Of a stretch of 64,000 nt of DNA, positions 12,632 to 26,653 are shown piece by piece (within the stretch, counting starts at the first letter, position 1; each line of letters opens with the position of its first letter). This DNA comes from Nyssa sinensis. Taxonomy: Eukaryota > Streptophyta > Magnoliopsida > Cornales > Nyssaceae. Made by a program: the position numbers and the translations under genes. Location of the stretch: NCBI GenBank assembly GCA_008638375.1, contig CM018051.1, positions 28,765,344 through 28,829,343 of the forward strand. Direction: 5' to 3'. The notes below the pieces were generated by a model. The model was not told where the DNA came from and did not search any database. It worked only from the letters and a program-made list of their open reading frames with translations.

Positions 12632-14667
12632 CGAGGCACGGGTGTGCCACCGCATTAATTGGAACGACACCGTTTAAGCCTAACCATTTTAATTTAAATC
12701 GAATTCCGTCCTGTTTGGTTCTTCGGTTAAGAAATGTAAAATCAGGGTTTAGCATAACCTGAATACGGATAAGGGCCAAATTGAGGTTAACTGGAATATG
12801 CTATTCCGATTTTCTAAAGGTCACTGAACCGGCTGGTTTTCTGAATTTTGGACCGGTTCAACAGTTTAACCCTAGAACCCTATGGTTTGAACCCCTAAAT
12901 TATGTAATTATGTTTTGACCCCTGAAGTCTTCTGATAATACAGTTTGACCCCAACAGTTTTTGAATATTGTACAGTGGCCCATATTTTGGAAAAATTGTA
13001 CATTTAAGCCCTGGTAAATTAATTAAATAATAAAATAATTATTTTATTATTTTATTAAATAGGTAAAATTACGAATTTACCCCTGGACATTAAATATGTC
13101 AAACGGAATCCAAATAAATTAAATAAATAGTGTATTTTCACTATTTCAAATATTCTGGACTCAATGGTACAGTCCAAATTGGGAAATTATGTCCCGAAAA
13201 ATACAGACCCGTAAGGGGTAAATGACTGTACTGCCCCTGAGGGTACCCGGGCCCAAATAAAAATAAAAGACAGTCTATTCTGATTATGTCGGACACTTTG
13301 GACTCAATGGTGAGGTCCGTTTAATGAACTGAAGTCCCAAAAAATACAGACACATAAATTATAAAATGACTGAACTGCCCCTAGTGATACCCAAGGCCAA
13401 TTAAACATAAAAGATAGTCCAAGTTAACTATGTCGGACACTCTGGACCCAATGGTAAGGTCCATTTTATGAACTGAGGTGCCGAAAAATATGATGCATGA
13501 AATTACCAAAATACTCCTGATACTGTACGAAGGCCAAATGAAGTCCGATTGGGACGAAATTGATACCGATAGAAGCCCAGATACTGGTGAAACTATAAAC
13601 ATGATTAAATGATGATTCGGAGTCAGAATCTTACAAAATGTAAAATGACCAAAATACCCCTGAGCACAAGAAGTGCAAAGTAGAGGTGGAATAAAGGTCA
13701 AACTGATCTGATAAATTATCATAAGGATAATTATGAACACTGAAGGGCTAAATAAGACTCCGGAACAGTTAACGCGTAAAACGAGAAACGACTAATGTGT
13801 CCCGATGACCAAAAGCAGATACCAAACGAAGTCCAAAGGACTTAGAAAATTATATCTAAGATATGTGGACTATTCTGAGGACCACGATAGGGTCCGGGAC
13901 AAGAATGGACAAATTACCATTTTGCCCCTAAGGCTAAATAAGCACTTAACTGATAGCGATTCAAGTCTAAAAGACTTAGAATTTCATGTATACGATATAT
14001 GGGATATTCTGAGAACCACAACTGGGTCCGGGGCAAGAATGACAAAATTACCACTTTACCCCTATGGTTAAAATAAGAACCTAACTGATACTGATTGGAG
14101 TCTAAAAGACGTAGAACTTTATATTTAAGATATAAAGACTATTCTGAGGGCCTTGACAGGGCCCGGGGCAAGATTGGTAAAATGACCATTTTGCCCCTAA
14201 GGCTGAAAAAGTAACTGACTGATAACGATTGAAGTCTAAATGACTTAAGTTATAATCCTGATGACTGCTAAGCCTAATTTAAGAATAAAATAGCCCCAGA
14301 TGAAACCCGATGAGAGGGCGATAGGCTACTAGGCTATCTTAGGTAAACCGATAGACACCTAAGATGACGAATAAGGCCTGAATGGATGAATTCTGATCTG
14401 TTTGTGATTGATGATGATTATTCAGGACATACGTGGAGATGCCTGACGTACTTGGAGGTTATCAGATTGTTTGTGCAAGGATATAACCGTAAAAGTTTGT
14501 GAGTAACCTTGACTCCTGACTTGGTGTATAAGTACACTGTCTAGTTACTGTATTTTAAAATACTGTACTGTACTGTTTTATCTGATACACTGATTACATG
14601 CTTTTACTCAAATGCATGATTTTTACTCTGTCTGGCTTCTCTGTCCTGAACTGAAATAAACCTATTG

Positions 14668-15089
14668 CTGTTTTTAACTGGTTCTAAAAGAACAACTGAC
14701 TCTTGGTACCAATTCAGTCTTGAGCACTAAATGAGCATACCGCACTGTTTAATCTGTGCATACTGTACTGTTTATACTGTTATACTGTTCTGCTCTGCTC
14801 ATTACTGACCTGTTCTGTTACTCTGATGTTTTAACTGTACTCCTGTTTTAATACTGTTTCAAATGAACGTATTTAACGCTGTTTTTAACTGGTTCTGAAA
14901 GAACAACAGACTCTTGGTACCACTTCAGTCTTGAGCACTATATGAGCATACCGCACTGTTTAATTTGTGCATACTGTACTGTTTATACTGATATACTGTT
15001 TTGCTCTGCTCATTACTGACCTGTTCTGTTACTCTGATGTTTTAACTGTACTCCTGTTTTTAATACTGTTTCAAATGAACGTGTTTAAC
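14668..15089 (+). repeat. 211-bp tandem duplication, S-B only
   Basis: The segment starting CTGTTTTTAACTGGTTCT at about 14668 is repeated at about 14879 and includes the line CTCTTGGTACCA in both copies. S-C and S-D carry a single copy, so the duplication arose in or near S-B. Confidence 0.8.
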
Positions 15090-15345
15090 CATCTGTTATG
15101 TTTGATCTGTTTTGTCCTGACCTGTTCTGTTTGATCTGTCTGATCTGTTTAGTCTTGATCCGTCCTGATTTGTTATGTTTGATCTGTTCAATTCTGACCT
15201 GTTTGCTCTGTCTCGATCTGTTCCGTTCTGTTCTGTCCCGTCCTGTTCTGCTCAATACTGATCTATCATGTCCTGTTTGCTCTGTCCTGATCTGTTGTTT
15301 TATTTTGTACAGTCCTGCTTATTCTACTGAAACTGCATTTAAAGT
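15090..15345 (+). repeat. CTGATCTGTT-rich tandem repeat of the S LTR
   Basis: Short degenerate repeats around TGTTCTGTTTGATCTGTC. The same tract is greatly expanded in S-D (49540-50270). Confidence 0.7.
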
Positions 15346-16876
15346 AGATTTATAAAACTGCTATTTCAGAAACAACTGAACTACCCCTGTGCTTTGTAAA
15401 CAACAATGGTTTGAAACCTATGACAGGGAACCTGTGTTACTCATTGGGCTTTTCGAAGCTCACCCCATTCCCTAACATTTTTCAGGAATGATATCTATTG
15501 GATCTGATGGCACTGATCTGTGGAGACTGGATTATTGAGGATTGAATCTGTTTAATCAGGTGAGTGATGTAATACGATTGACTTGACTGATATGTACTAG
15601 ATATAGACATGGCTCATGGATTTAAATGGTACTCTAGAGATTATAGTTCTGCTCTGTTGTTATATGTCGGATTATAGATATGCTCTGAGGTTAGAATTGT
15701 TAGCTGTTGGATTTTAGACTGGCTCTGTGGTACATAACCTTACGGTGAATACACGAGTTGCATTCCCTTGACAAAAAAAAAAGGTTTTAAATTCCGCTGC
15801 ATCTGACCCTACAGTCGGAGTGCAATTCACTGGAAAGTTTAGAAATTGCCTTCGGTTGGTCGCGTGGCGGCTGACTGGCATCACGTCCTCGACATCCGCG
15901 TAGGGTGGGGTTCGGGATGTGACAGGTCTGCCTCCTAACTGAACCAAACGGTTCAGTCAAATCTTAAGAACCGGAACAAGATAACCAGTTCTCCTATGCT
16001 ATCCATGGTTGGAATAAGCCCAAACCCAATTCCAACATTTCCTATCCATGTAACCAAACAAGCCCAATCCATTTAAATTCAAAACACAAACGACACAGTT
16101 TCATGTTCCCATTTCATTTTCGGTCGGGTCCCGACCCGATCCGAACCCGGATCTAGTTTAATTTTAACCCGACAGCCTCACGACATTCCGGTCGTCTTCC
16201 CCATTACTCCGGTAGGGTTCCGGTGGTGAACAATCGTCTTCTCCGGCGACTGTCACCTGTTTTCGATGAGTTTTCCCCCCGTTTTGAATGCCGTTTTACT
16301 CCCCACCACATGGGGATCATGAATCCATCCTCTGTTTTGATCAAGACCGTCTTGATCTTTACGAATATGGGTTCAAATATCTCCGGTCGATTTTTCGGTC
16401 AGAGCTTCATTTCCATTTTCGTGGCTTTTAGGTCACGGTTTTCACTCAAATTTCATTCCATTTTCTTTCTGCACTTAAGAGGATTAATTCCTCCTCATAA
16501 TAACATGGTTTCATACATGATTTTCATAAAAACTGAAATTATCCTAAGGCCTGTAACTCCATTTTTCTACCAGGTTTCTCAACCATTTTACATGGTTCTT
16601 TTTGCATTAATTTTCTACTTTCATAGCCTACAAGACCCTAGTATTAAACCAAGGTTTCATGCTCTAAATTTATAAAACAGTAACTATGTAAACAAACCTG
16701 AATTTTCTTGTTTGCTATCGGTGACCCTCCCGACCTCTTTGTTTCTGCTTCAATCTCTATCTTTCTCTTCTCCTCTTCAGTTCCTGACCCTTCCCTTTCC
16801 TTTCTAACCTCTTAACTCACAAACCCGTATATATATATATATATGTATAAAGAGAGAGACTCCACCGCCTCTCTCC

Positions 16877-16881
<5 letters not shown>

Positions 16882-16925
<44 letters not shown>
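16882..16925. repeat. (CT)n microsatellite in H1
   Basis: An uninterrupted run of CT dinucleotides, followed by AT- and CA-rich tracts up to about 17260. It causes overlapping frames on both strands that are not genes. Confidence 0.95.
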
Positions 16926-16928
<3 letters not shown>

Positions 16929-18144
16929 TACTCCCGCTTCTATGGCCCCTTTTCTTGACTTAGGGTCTGATATTCTCTCTGCCAAATGCAACTTTGCATT
17001 TATGGCTTGGGAGACTTGTGATGTACACATATATACATATATTATATTATACATATCACACACACACACACTTCACCCAACCGAGACACACACACACCCA
17101 CATACACTGCACCTATATACTGCCCTTGGCAGTTTCCCTTTCCTTCTTTTCTTTTCCTTTTAATTCTTATACATATACATATATACATAAATATATGTAT
17201 AATACATTATGTCATATATATATATACACATAAAATACATGTTTTTATACATGCATATACATTCATGTGTAGGGGTATAAATCCATTTTTAATCATATAT
17301 ACATACATTCATTTTGGTCGGGCTACTCATCTATATTCACGTATGCATGCATGGGAATACGTGCATGCACGTATTACGATGCAATGTCCTGGGGTGCTCG
17401 GGTGTTACCCAGCCTTGGTTATTCATTTCCATTATTTACAGTTTCCAGTCATTCATTTTCATGAAATACCATGATATACATATCTTACTGTTCAAGTTAC
17501 ATTATTTAACCGACTTACCTCGGTACACATGTCGTAGCCCGGGTCGGGATATTACATCAGGTGTCGGGAGTGTCATCTGAAATATGGTTCCCACGAATGG
17601 GTCAGCTCAACTGCGAGTATGGTACAATACTAATGCAAGGAACAAAATTAAGGCGTGGCATGTGCAAGTGTACATTCATATGTATATGCCTTCCAAGTAT
17701 GCATACAATATAATGGCAATGTATGTAACACCCCTAACCTGCATAATTAATAATTAATTATCTAATTATTAATTAGTACCGAATTAAAGGACGATTAAGG
17801 GAATTAATCATAATCCCGACGGTCATGATAGACCGATTAAAATAATCAATTATGTCTAGCGGAAAAGGGTATAATGCCCGAACCCAATTACTGATTTAAT
17901 TCGGTGAAATAACACCGTTTTAACACTAACGGAACCCGAATTAGCTAACCCGGGAAATCCTGGATGATTAATAAATGACATGGAACCTCTGACACTGAAG
18001 AATACTGAAATACGGAACTCTCGGAACAAACCGCGTCGAAAAATGAGTTACGGAATGAAAGTTACGAAGGAAACACTAAAACTGAATTACTGCGCAACCA
18101 AACGTGGCCTTAACCGAAAATATGGAAAAAATGGCCAAATGGGA

Positions 18145-18220
18145 GGCCAAGGGAATTGAACCCTTGACCTTTGAGTGAAAAGAAACCTCATCCAAAAACT
18201 TACCAATTGGGCTACCCACA
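18145..18220 (-). other. tRNA-like module in S-C
   Basis: Minus-strand TAGCCCAATTGG (18203-18214) and GGTTCAATTCC (18152-18162) are spaced as A and B boxes. Same position and antisense orientation as in S-A, S-B and S-D. Confidence 0.5.
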
Positions 18221-19360
18221 CCTTTGTGCATATACTTGCAACTTATTTGTATGTAACACTGAATTATCCTAATCTCCACCTCACATTGGACCAATGAGGT
18301 TACATGCAAACCCCACATGATTGCTCCTCTCAGCCCCATCATTTCTCTGCCCTATACTGAACCCTACAAGTGATATACATATATGTATGAGAGGGATTGA
18401 GAAATCAGAAATGTATGAGAGGGCCAAGGTGTGTGAAGAAACCATATGTATTCATGGTGGGTTGATAGAACGGTTAGAGGAGAGAGTAGACACCATTATT
18501 GGCCTTGTGAACAAGTGTATACAAGTTGTGTATCCATGGAAAGAGATGCATCAAGAGGAAGGAGGAAGGAACTGAGGGAGACCCACGACTGATTGTGAGG
18601 CTCTGAGGTGCCAAAGGCACAACCGAGGGGTTTGGACTGGGCTATGGAGGATCGGTGATCGTCCAAGAGGTAAAACATTAAAACTGCTCTAAAAATATCC
18701 TGTTTAAATTTTGGATCTGTTCCTGATATTTTTAAGCCATATAAATTGTAAATATGCACTACTATGAGGCCTGGAACTATCATGAACTAACTGAAAGGGT
18801 CGAATAGGGCTTGAAACCCAAAACTGTACATCGGCAACCATGAATGGCCACCTCCAAAACTGGGTCTGATTTGACCCAAGCTAAACTGAATTTGGTTGGT
18901 CAAGACCTAATCTAGAGGTCACAAGGATTCCAAAAATACTGACCCGCGACCCAAAACCGAATGGGAAAACCCTCAAACCTGAACTTGCAGGTCACGGGTC
19001 CAGGACCCATTTTTATCAACAAGGCTTTAAAACTTGTTTGAAACACATGAACTGAACCACCATGACCTAGGGATCCCAACAAGCCAAACCTCATGAGATT
19101 TGGTTGAGAAATAAGGCCTCACGACCGAACTGAAATTGTGCGCAATAATCGGTTCTACCGAACATAATCCGTGGATTCGAAGCATGAAAATGATGCTATG
19201 TTGTTGGAATTGCTCCCAGAAATGTTTTGAAATCAAAACATGTTGAAAGCCATGCTTGAAATGGCACGAAAATGGAGCAAAGCCGGACCTGCACTTACGG
19301 CAACAGCGCCCTGCGCGTTGGAGAAGATGGAGTTGACTCGCCAACTCGTTCGAGTTGGGC

Positions 19361-19380
19361 CGAGTCGACTCACACACGTG
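19361..19380. promoter_or_regulatory. CGAGTCGACTC palindrome plus CACGTG in S-C
   Basis: The palindrome lies at 19361-19371 and a CACGTG G-box core at 19375-19380. It is the counterpart of the S-B site at 12611. Confidence 0.4.
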
Positions 19381-21240
19381 GCAACGCAAGACTATGCCAC
19401 CGAATTAATGAAACTACACCGTTTTGGGCTTAGCTGATTTGTTTTAAAATCTGATTCTGCCTGTTTGGTTACGGGTTTTAAAAATTTAAAATCAAGTTTT
19501 GGGAATAAGCCATCCGTGGATAAGGGGGGGCAATTGAGGTTAAATGGAATATGTAATTCCGGTTTTCTGAAGGGCCAGAACCGGTTGGTTTTTAAGTGTT
19601 TTGAACCGGTTCACTTGGTAAACCCTTGAACCCTGTGGGTTGAACCCCTAATTTTATGTATTTACATTTTGACCCTGAAACTTTCTGAAAATTACGGATT
19701 TGCCCTAACAGTTCTGAATATTGGACAGTGGCCCAGATTTTGGGAAAATTATACATTTAAGCCCCTGCCAAATTAATTAAATAATAAAATAATTATTTAA
19801 TTATTTTATTAATTAGGTAAAATTACGATTTTACCCCTGGACATTTAATATATCAAACGGAGTCCAAATAAATTAAATAAATAGTGTATTTTCACTATTT
19901 CAAACATTCCGGACTCAATGGTACAGTCCGATTTTGGAAATACAGTACCGAAAAATACAGACCTGTAAGTGATAAATTACTGTACTGCCCCTGATGGCAC
20001 CAGACCCAAATAAAAATGAAAGACAGTCTATTTTGACTATGTCGGGCGTTCTGGACTCAACGGTGAGGTCCGTTTAACAAACTGACATCCCGAAAAACAC
20101 AGACACAAAATATAAATGACCATACTACCCCTGATGCTTCCCAGGGTCAATTAAACATAATAGATAGTCCAACTTAATTATGTCGGACACTCTGGACCCA
20201 ACGGTGAGGTCCATTTTATGAACTAACGTGCCGAAAAATATGACACGTGAAATTACCAAATTACCCCTGATATTGTACGAAGTCCAAATGAAGCCCGATT
20301 GGGACGAAACTGATACCGATAGAAACCCGAACACTGGTGAAACTGTATACTCGAATAAATGACGAACCGGGGTCAGAATCTTACGAAACGTAAAATGACC
20401 AAAATACCCCTGAGCACTGTGAGTGCAAGATAAAGGTCAATCTGATCTGATAAATTATCGTAAGTATAATTATGAACACTGAAGGGCTAAGTAAGACTCC
20501 GGAACTGTCAACGCGTAAAACGAGAAATGACCGATGTGTCCCGATGGTCTAAAGCAGATACCGAACGAAGTCCAAAGGACTTAAGAATTTACATATGAGA
20601 TATATGGGACATTCTGAGGACCACGACAGGGTTCGGGACAAGAATGGACAAATTACCATTTTGCCCCTAAGGCTCAATAAGCACTTAACTGATAGCCATT
20701 CAAGTCTAAAAGACTTAGAACTTCATATATACGATATATGGGATATTCTGAGAACCACGACTGGGTCCGAGGCAAGAATGAAAAAATTAGCATTTTGCCC
20801 CTATGGTTAAAATAAGAACCTAACTGATACCGATTGGAGTCTAAAAGACGTAGAACTTTATATTTAAGATATAAAGACTATTCTGAGGGCCTTGACAGGG
20901 CCCGGGGCAAGAGTGATAAAATGACCGTTTTACCCCTAAGGCTGAAAAAGTAACTGACTGATAACGATTGAAGTCTAAATGACTTAAATTATAGTTCTGA
21001 AGACTACTAAGCCTAATTAAGGAATGAAATAGCCCCAGATGAAACCCGATGAGAGGGCGATAGGCTACTAGGTTATCTTAGGTAATCCGATAGACACCTA
21101 AGATGACGAATAAGACCTGAATGGATAAATTCTGATCTGTCTGTGATTGATCATGATTATTCAGGACATACATGGAGATGCCTGACGTACTTGGAGGTTA
21201 TCGGATTGTTTGTGCAAGGAGATAACCGTAACAGTTTGTG

Positions 21241-21717
21241 AGTAACTTGGAACTTCTGGCTTGGTGTATAAGTACACCGTCTAGTTATTGTATTTTGATT
21301 CACTGTACTGTTTTATCTGCCATACTGTTTAAATGCATGTTTTTAAATGCATACTCTTTTATAATGTATTACACGTGACATGATTTTGTACTGTCCTGCT
21401 CTCTTGTTCAGTTCGGGTCTGTCCTGTTCTGTTGTATGGTCTGTCCTGGTTTTGTTCTGTACTGTACTGTTGCGTTTTGTGAGTAACTTGGAACTTCTAG
21501 CTTGGTGTATAAGTACACCGTTTAGTTACTGTATTTTGATTCACTGTACTATTTTATCTGCCATACTATTTAAATGCATGTTTTTAAATGCATACTCTTT
21601 TATAATGTATTACACGTGACATGATTTTGTACTGTCCTGCTCTCCTGTTCTGTTCGGGTCTGTCTTGTTCCGTTGTATGGTCTGTCCTGGTTTTGTTCTG
21701 TACTGTTGCGTCTTGTG
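21241..21717 (+). repeat. ~240-bp tandem duplication, S-C only
   Basis: AGTAACTTGGAACTTCT occurs at 21241 and 21482 (period 241), and a third, more diverged unit starts at 21718. Each unit includes GGTGTATAAGTACAC. S-B and S-D carry the unit once. Confidence 0.8.
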
Positions 21718-22722
21718 AGTAACCCTGACTCCTGAATTGGTGTATAAGTACACTGTCTAGTTACTGTATTTTAAAATACTGTACTGTACTGTTTTATCTG
21801 ATACACTGATTTCATGCTTTTACTCAAATGCATGATTTTTACTCTGTCTGGCTTCTCTGTTATGTACTGAAATAAACCGATCACTGTTCTTAACTGTTTC
21901 TGAAAGAACAACTGACTCTTGGTACCACCTCAGTCTTGAGCACTATATGAGCATACTGCACTGTTTAATCTGTGCATACTGTACTGTTTATTCTGTTATA
22001 CTGTTCTGCTCTGCTCATTACTGATCTGTTCTGTTACTCTGATGTTTCAACTGATCTGTTCTGTTACTCTGATGTTTCAACTGATCTGTTCTGTTACCCT
22101 GATGTTTTAACTGTATTTTCGTCTTGAATACTGTTTCAACTGAACGTACTTAACTGTTTTCTCCGAAATGCCTGTTTCATCCATATGCTTTATAAACAAC
22201 AATGGTTTGAAACCCATGACAGGGAACCTGTGTTACTCATTGGGCTTTTCGAAGCTCACCCCATTCCCTAACATTTTTCAGGAATGATATCCGTTGGATC
22301 TGATGGCACTGATCTGTGGAGACTGGATTATTGAGGATTGAATCTGTTTAATCAGGTGAGTGATGTAATACGACTGACTTGACTGATATGTACTAGATAT
22401 ATACATGGCTCATGGATTTAAACGGTACTCTAGAGATTGTAGTTCTGCTCTGTTGTTATATGTCGGATTATAGATATGATCTGAGGTTAGAATTGTTAGT
22501 TGTTGGATTTTAGACTTGCTCTATGTGATACATATCCTACAGTGAATACATGAGTTGCATTCCCTTGACAAAAAGTTTTTTAAATTCCGCTGCATCTGAC
22601 CCTACAGTAGAAGTACAATTCACTGGAAAGTTCAGAAATTGCCTTCGGTTGGTCGCGTGGCGGCTGACTGGCATCACGTCCTCGACATCTGCGTAGGGTG
22701 GGGTTCGGGATGTGACAATGTA

Positions 22723-25700
22723 CAAACTACATCTGTATAAAACCCTATATCACGTTCACAAATTCATCAACACAATGCACAGGCAATATGCGTGACACAC
22801 CCATGCATCTCAATGTCACACCCATGTCTCGCTTCATGGTTCTTCCCCATTGGCATGCAAGTACCAATATATGCCTCGCTTTACGGTCCGGACCTCGTAG
22901 GCATGCGAGTACCTAATGGCCAATTTTGGGTTTTTCACCATAGGATCTGCACCCTTATAATGCACAGCACCTCGTGCTGACCCACACCATGCTTTCAAGG
23001 AATCGCCCTATGCCAATATGCCATGATTTCATCATGCAATAGTATAGTTTAACTGAAACATCACTTTCATAAGTATATGCAACATACTTTAAATAATGCA
23101 TCACAATTAAGATCAATAATAGCATTTAAATCACAAGATTTCATCCACAAATCTACATGTCATGCTCGATCAATCTCAACACTTACGCAATCCATATGTC
23201 ACAATATCAACAATCCTTCTAGAACATAAATCACATATGATGACAACTCAAGAAGTAAATCACAACTCCCAAATAATTTTAAAGAACACGGAAGCTTATA
23301 AACAATCAACTCAAAGTGTCTCAAAGCAATAACTCCTATGTGATCTTCTATCATCAGATAAGCACAAGAATCATTCAATCAATATGCACATCAATCTTAA
23401 TTTAATCCTATTCCTTACTTAGTAAAGTACCATACCTGATCGGGTTTTCTCAACCCTAAGAAGTGGTGTCCGCTACTCAATCAAACCAATCAGTGAATAG
23501 CTCAGCCCTCGTACCTTATCTGTCTAAGAGATCGAACCATCTTCTCCTTTCCCGTTAGTGTTCCTTTGACTGGCTACGGTTAATGTTCCACCGGCACTGA
23601 ACTCGCCATTTAATAATTGCTCCGGGTTCTGCTAAAAGTCTAACCCAATTGAGATCCAACTAATTTGAGCCATTCTCAACTAGCCCATAACTAATAGGAC
23701 TAACTTTAGATCTAATCTCAACCATAAATTGTAAGGCCTCAAATTTCAATCCAAAATCTTGTAGTTATAGCTGAAAATTTGGAAGCTAGAGTCACTCACT
23801 TGAGAATCCAGTACCTGAAGTGATGGTACCCAAAATATGTATAAAAATCCATTCTAGCTTCCCAACCTCTTTAGACTTGGCTTCAATCAAATCCCCAAGT
23901 GAAAATGGGAACAGCTTTATGTAACAACCCCCGAACAGGGAAGACAGCTTCACTGTAAAACCACTAGCTTCTTATTTTCCTGATCAATGACTCCTAATAG
24001 ATTACAACAGTACAAGCCTCCAATTACTGGATGCCGGCCATGGCTGAAGTCCATTCTACGTTAGTTTCATCAAGTTCCTCAACATAAATCAATTTCCAAT
24101 ATATATACTTATATATATATATATACATCTCTCCAAAATCAGCTCCCTTTTATTCAAGTTAATTTGATCAAGAACCTTACCATTCTTTGTTTCTTACTAA
24201 TTTAACCCGACAGTAACAGCAGCACTAAAACCACTTAAAATCTTCAAATTCAGGTATGTAAAATCTGCACTAAAACCACTTAAAATTCCCAAATTCAAGT
24301 ATTTAAAAATCTGCTGCTTCAGATCTAAAATTAACGTGAATTTAGCCCATCAAAGTGTTGTTAGAACACTGCTGCAGCAGCTCTTTCTCTGCTGCTGAAA
24401 CGCTGCTGCCTTCCCCCATGAACGCCATTAATCTGATCTCAAACTCACAACGATAGGGTACATTGATCATCTCCAAAATAGGATCAATCCCAACAACATT
24501 CAGAACATCTCTGTGAACAGCCCTTGTTCTCTCACCATTCTTTCCCTCGCACAACATAAGGTCCAACGATCACCTCCAAACACGGCCAGATCACAAATCC
24601 GACCTGCTCAATAATTCCACAACTGCTGCTCCAACACGCTGCTGCTTTGTGCTCTCTTTATACAATCCCTCAATTCAATCAACAACCCAACTGCAGGAAA
24701 ATTCAGCAAAAACAAGAAGAAATCGGCACCATCGTCACTATTGAATTCATTCGGCAACCTGGAATCAGAACTTCAGTTACTGACTTTCTCTTCTTCAATC
24801 TCTATTCTGCTGCTTCAATAAGTCTACTTCAAATTTTTCGAACTGAAGCAGCCGTTGTAGCCGATTGAACCGTTGAAGCAATGGTGGAAACACCTAGTGA
24901 CACGCTTCTCAAGTAACTACATAGAGCACGAACTAGTGTCGGGATAATCCGTTGGTAAGCCCAGACCGCGGCAGATCTCCCTGAGTTTTTCTCATTATTA
25001 TTCCCCATCTCCAGGAACCAAAGACCCCCAACACTCACGAACCGCAACCGAATCAAAACCTAGTTGCTTCAATTCACCGTCTGACCAACGGCCTCCATCG
25101 TTTTTCCAACACCACGACATCGCTAGATCGCAAATCTTCCTTCCCAAAAATCTCAGCCACCGTCTGATCAACGGCTTCCGATGCCACGCCGTTGGCAATC
25201 GTCTCACCCACCATTGCTCCTCCGTCGCCCCTCTTCTCCTCTCTTCTTCTTTCTCTCTTTTTCCCCCTTTTCTTTTTCTCTCATTTTTTTCCTGTTTTCA
25301 CGCGACCTGCACCGCCCTTTGTTCCCCATCTCTATCTCTCGGTTTCCTTCCCCAATTCTTATCTCTTTATTTGACTTTAGCTTTCTTTCTTGCTTTCTTT
25401 TTATATCTTTTTCCTACTTTCCTTGTCTCACTTAAGACATATATATTATATCACATATAAGACACACACTCACAACCCTTTTTGCCGACATCCCCCTTTT
25501 TCAATTCTTATCGTCTCGATTCATTTCTCCACCGCACAACTTAATATATCTAATATATAATAATATACAAGACTGACACCCATCACAACGGCTACACATT
25601 CTTATCTTTCTTTTCCCTACTTCTTTATTAAATTTTAAACACAGACTACTACACCACGCACTTCATCTTAGTATTTTATTTTTATTATATTATTATTATT

Positions 25701-25948
25701 ATTATTTTATTTCTCATGTTCACACATATTTAATTTTTTTTTTTAACCTATTTTGACTAATATGTACTGCCTTTTATAAATATCAAATTTTTTTCAATAC
25801 AATCAATCCTTGCATATTCAAAGTTGCTAATTATGAAATTGCACATCCGAAAATTAATACATTAATATTTAGCTCAAGATTCCCCGTCATGGCCTACAGC
25901 CCTATCGGCAAAACGAAAAATTTATTCCCAAGTTTCCATGTCCCTACA
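22723..25948 (-). mobile_element. Main body of LTR insertion F
   Basis: About 3.2 kb without coding signal. It holds imperfect repeats of the CACCGTCTGATCAACGGC type (about 25078-25098 and 25158-25176), a CT-rich block (25205-25435), ATT microsatellites (about 25680-25710) and the LTR start at 25948. Open frames in the CT-rich block are compositional. Confidence 0.55.
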
Positions 25949-25984
25949 TGCATTACATGAAGTAGGTATGCGATGTATATGACG

Positions 25985-26190
25985 TAATGTGAAGGCGGGG
26001 TATGGGACCCGTAGTAACATAAAGTAAGTGTTCTGAGTACATGATAGGAAGTCGGGGTATGGGACCCGCAGTAACATGAAGTAAGTGTTCTGAAGTACAT
26101 GATAGGAAGTCGGTGTATGGGACCTGCAGTAACATGAAGTAAGTGTTCTGAAGTACGTAATAAGAAGGTGGGGTATGGGACTCGTAGTAG
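25985..26190 (+). repeat. ~58-bp minisatellite in the R1 leader
   Basis: Units of the type GTATGGGACCCGCAGTAAC followed by ATGAAGTAAGTGTTCTGAAG repeat three to four times here and again near 28040-28280 and 30010-30320. Copy number and sequence differ between array units. Confidence 0.8.
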
Positions 26191-26352
26191 AGTAGAAGGA
26201 AAAGAATCTGAAGATAAGAAGTAAACATAGCCTAAGAAGGTAGATAATTGTGATTGTAAAAGGTTACAAGCGAAAGAGAGGATTTTAACAGTCACTAGTG
26301 TGTTATCGGGACCTCTGTTACCGGTAGGGAACGGCCGCCTTATCATGTAACT

Positions 26353-26383
26353 AAGGTAACTGAGAAACACACAGTGCTACCTT
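26353..26383 (+). other. Conserved leader stem-loop, R1 unit 1
   Basis: AAGGTAACTG can pair with CAGT and TACCTT across the loop AGAAACACA, with a GC bulge (6 + 4 base pairs). The same sequence occurs at 28448-28478, 30495-30525 and, with one wobble-compatible change, in H2 at 42789-42819. A packaging or dimerisation role is a guess. Confidence 0.5.
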
Positions 26384-26653
26384 ATCCCACTTGATCAAGA
26401 AAATCCTTAAACCGTTGGAAGGCGTGAATCGGGTAGGTGATACGAGAAATTAGAAATTGTACGATTAGTGATTGGAAGCAAGCAGTGATACGAGTAAACT
26501 CTCCAAGAAGTAAATGTGGAGTATAAGACCACTACAGAAATAAAAAATAATAAACTCTAAATTTTAAATTTCAAGTAGGTAACTATAACCTTATGTGATT
26601 ATAGCATGTAATAAAAAATAAAAAAAACTAACCCTACTTGTTTTACAACGAAT

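Larger units (their letters stand above)
10964..15924 (+). mobile_element. S-B: complete giant solo LTR, 4961 bp, inserted in H1
   Basis: Begins TGTAACACCCCGACC and ends GGTTCGGGATGTGACA, with perfect TSD GGTCT at 10959-10963 and 15925-15929. No PBS, polypurine tract or pol sequence lies inside. The order of modules matches S-C and S-D: AT-rich head, antisense tRNA-like module, palindrome, AACCGGTT motifs, about 139-nt modules, tandem repeats and tail. Its length is several times that of ordinary plant LTRs. Confidence 0.9.
9178..17556 (-). mobile_element. H1: solo LTR of family H, reverse, inserted in F
   Basis: Ends are TGTCACGACCCGAAACCC (9178) and GGGTCGGGATATTACA (17556). A perfect TSD, TCAGG, lies at 9173-9177 and 17557-17561. 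Without the nested S-B it is about 3.41 kb. The end near 9178 is almost the same as the tail of the H2 LTRs (41290-41644, 54045-54399), which defines the family. Confidence 0.85.
17724..22717 (+). mobile_element. S-C: complete giant solo LTR, 4994 bp, inserted in F
   Basis: Begins TGTAACACCCCTAACC and ends GGTTCGGGATGTGACA, with perfect TSD ATGTA at 17719-17723 and 22718-22722. It is collinear with S-B and S-D apart from local tandem duplications. No internal retrotransposon features are present. Confidence 0.9.
8717..25948 (-). mobile_element. F: reverse LTR insertion in R1, ~3.85 kb own sequence
   Basis: Begins TGTCACGCCCCGAATTTCC at 8717 and ends CCCTACA at 25948. Flanks CGCAT (8712-8716) and TGCAT (25949-25953) form a TSD with one mismatch. 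Its own DNA is 8717-9177, 17562-17723 and 22723-25948; the rest is H1 and S-C with their TSD copies. No PBS or polypurine tract is visible, so it is probably a solo LTR. The right boundary is less certain than the left because the start TGTAGGGACATGG is unlike the other families. Confidence 0.6.

Noticed and set aside
16223..16675. 150-codon plus-strand frame
   Set aside because: Lies inside solo LTR H1, antisense to it, without a domain or a conserved counterpart in H2.
16812..17163. Low-complexity frames on both strands
   Set aside because: Caused by CT, CA and TA microsatellites.
25181..25435. Phe/Ser/Leu-rich frame with a membrane-like look
   Set aside because: CT-rich LTR sequence; composition alone explains the hydrophobic residues.
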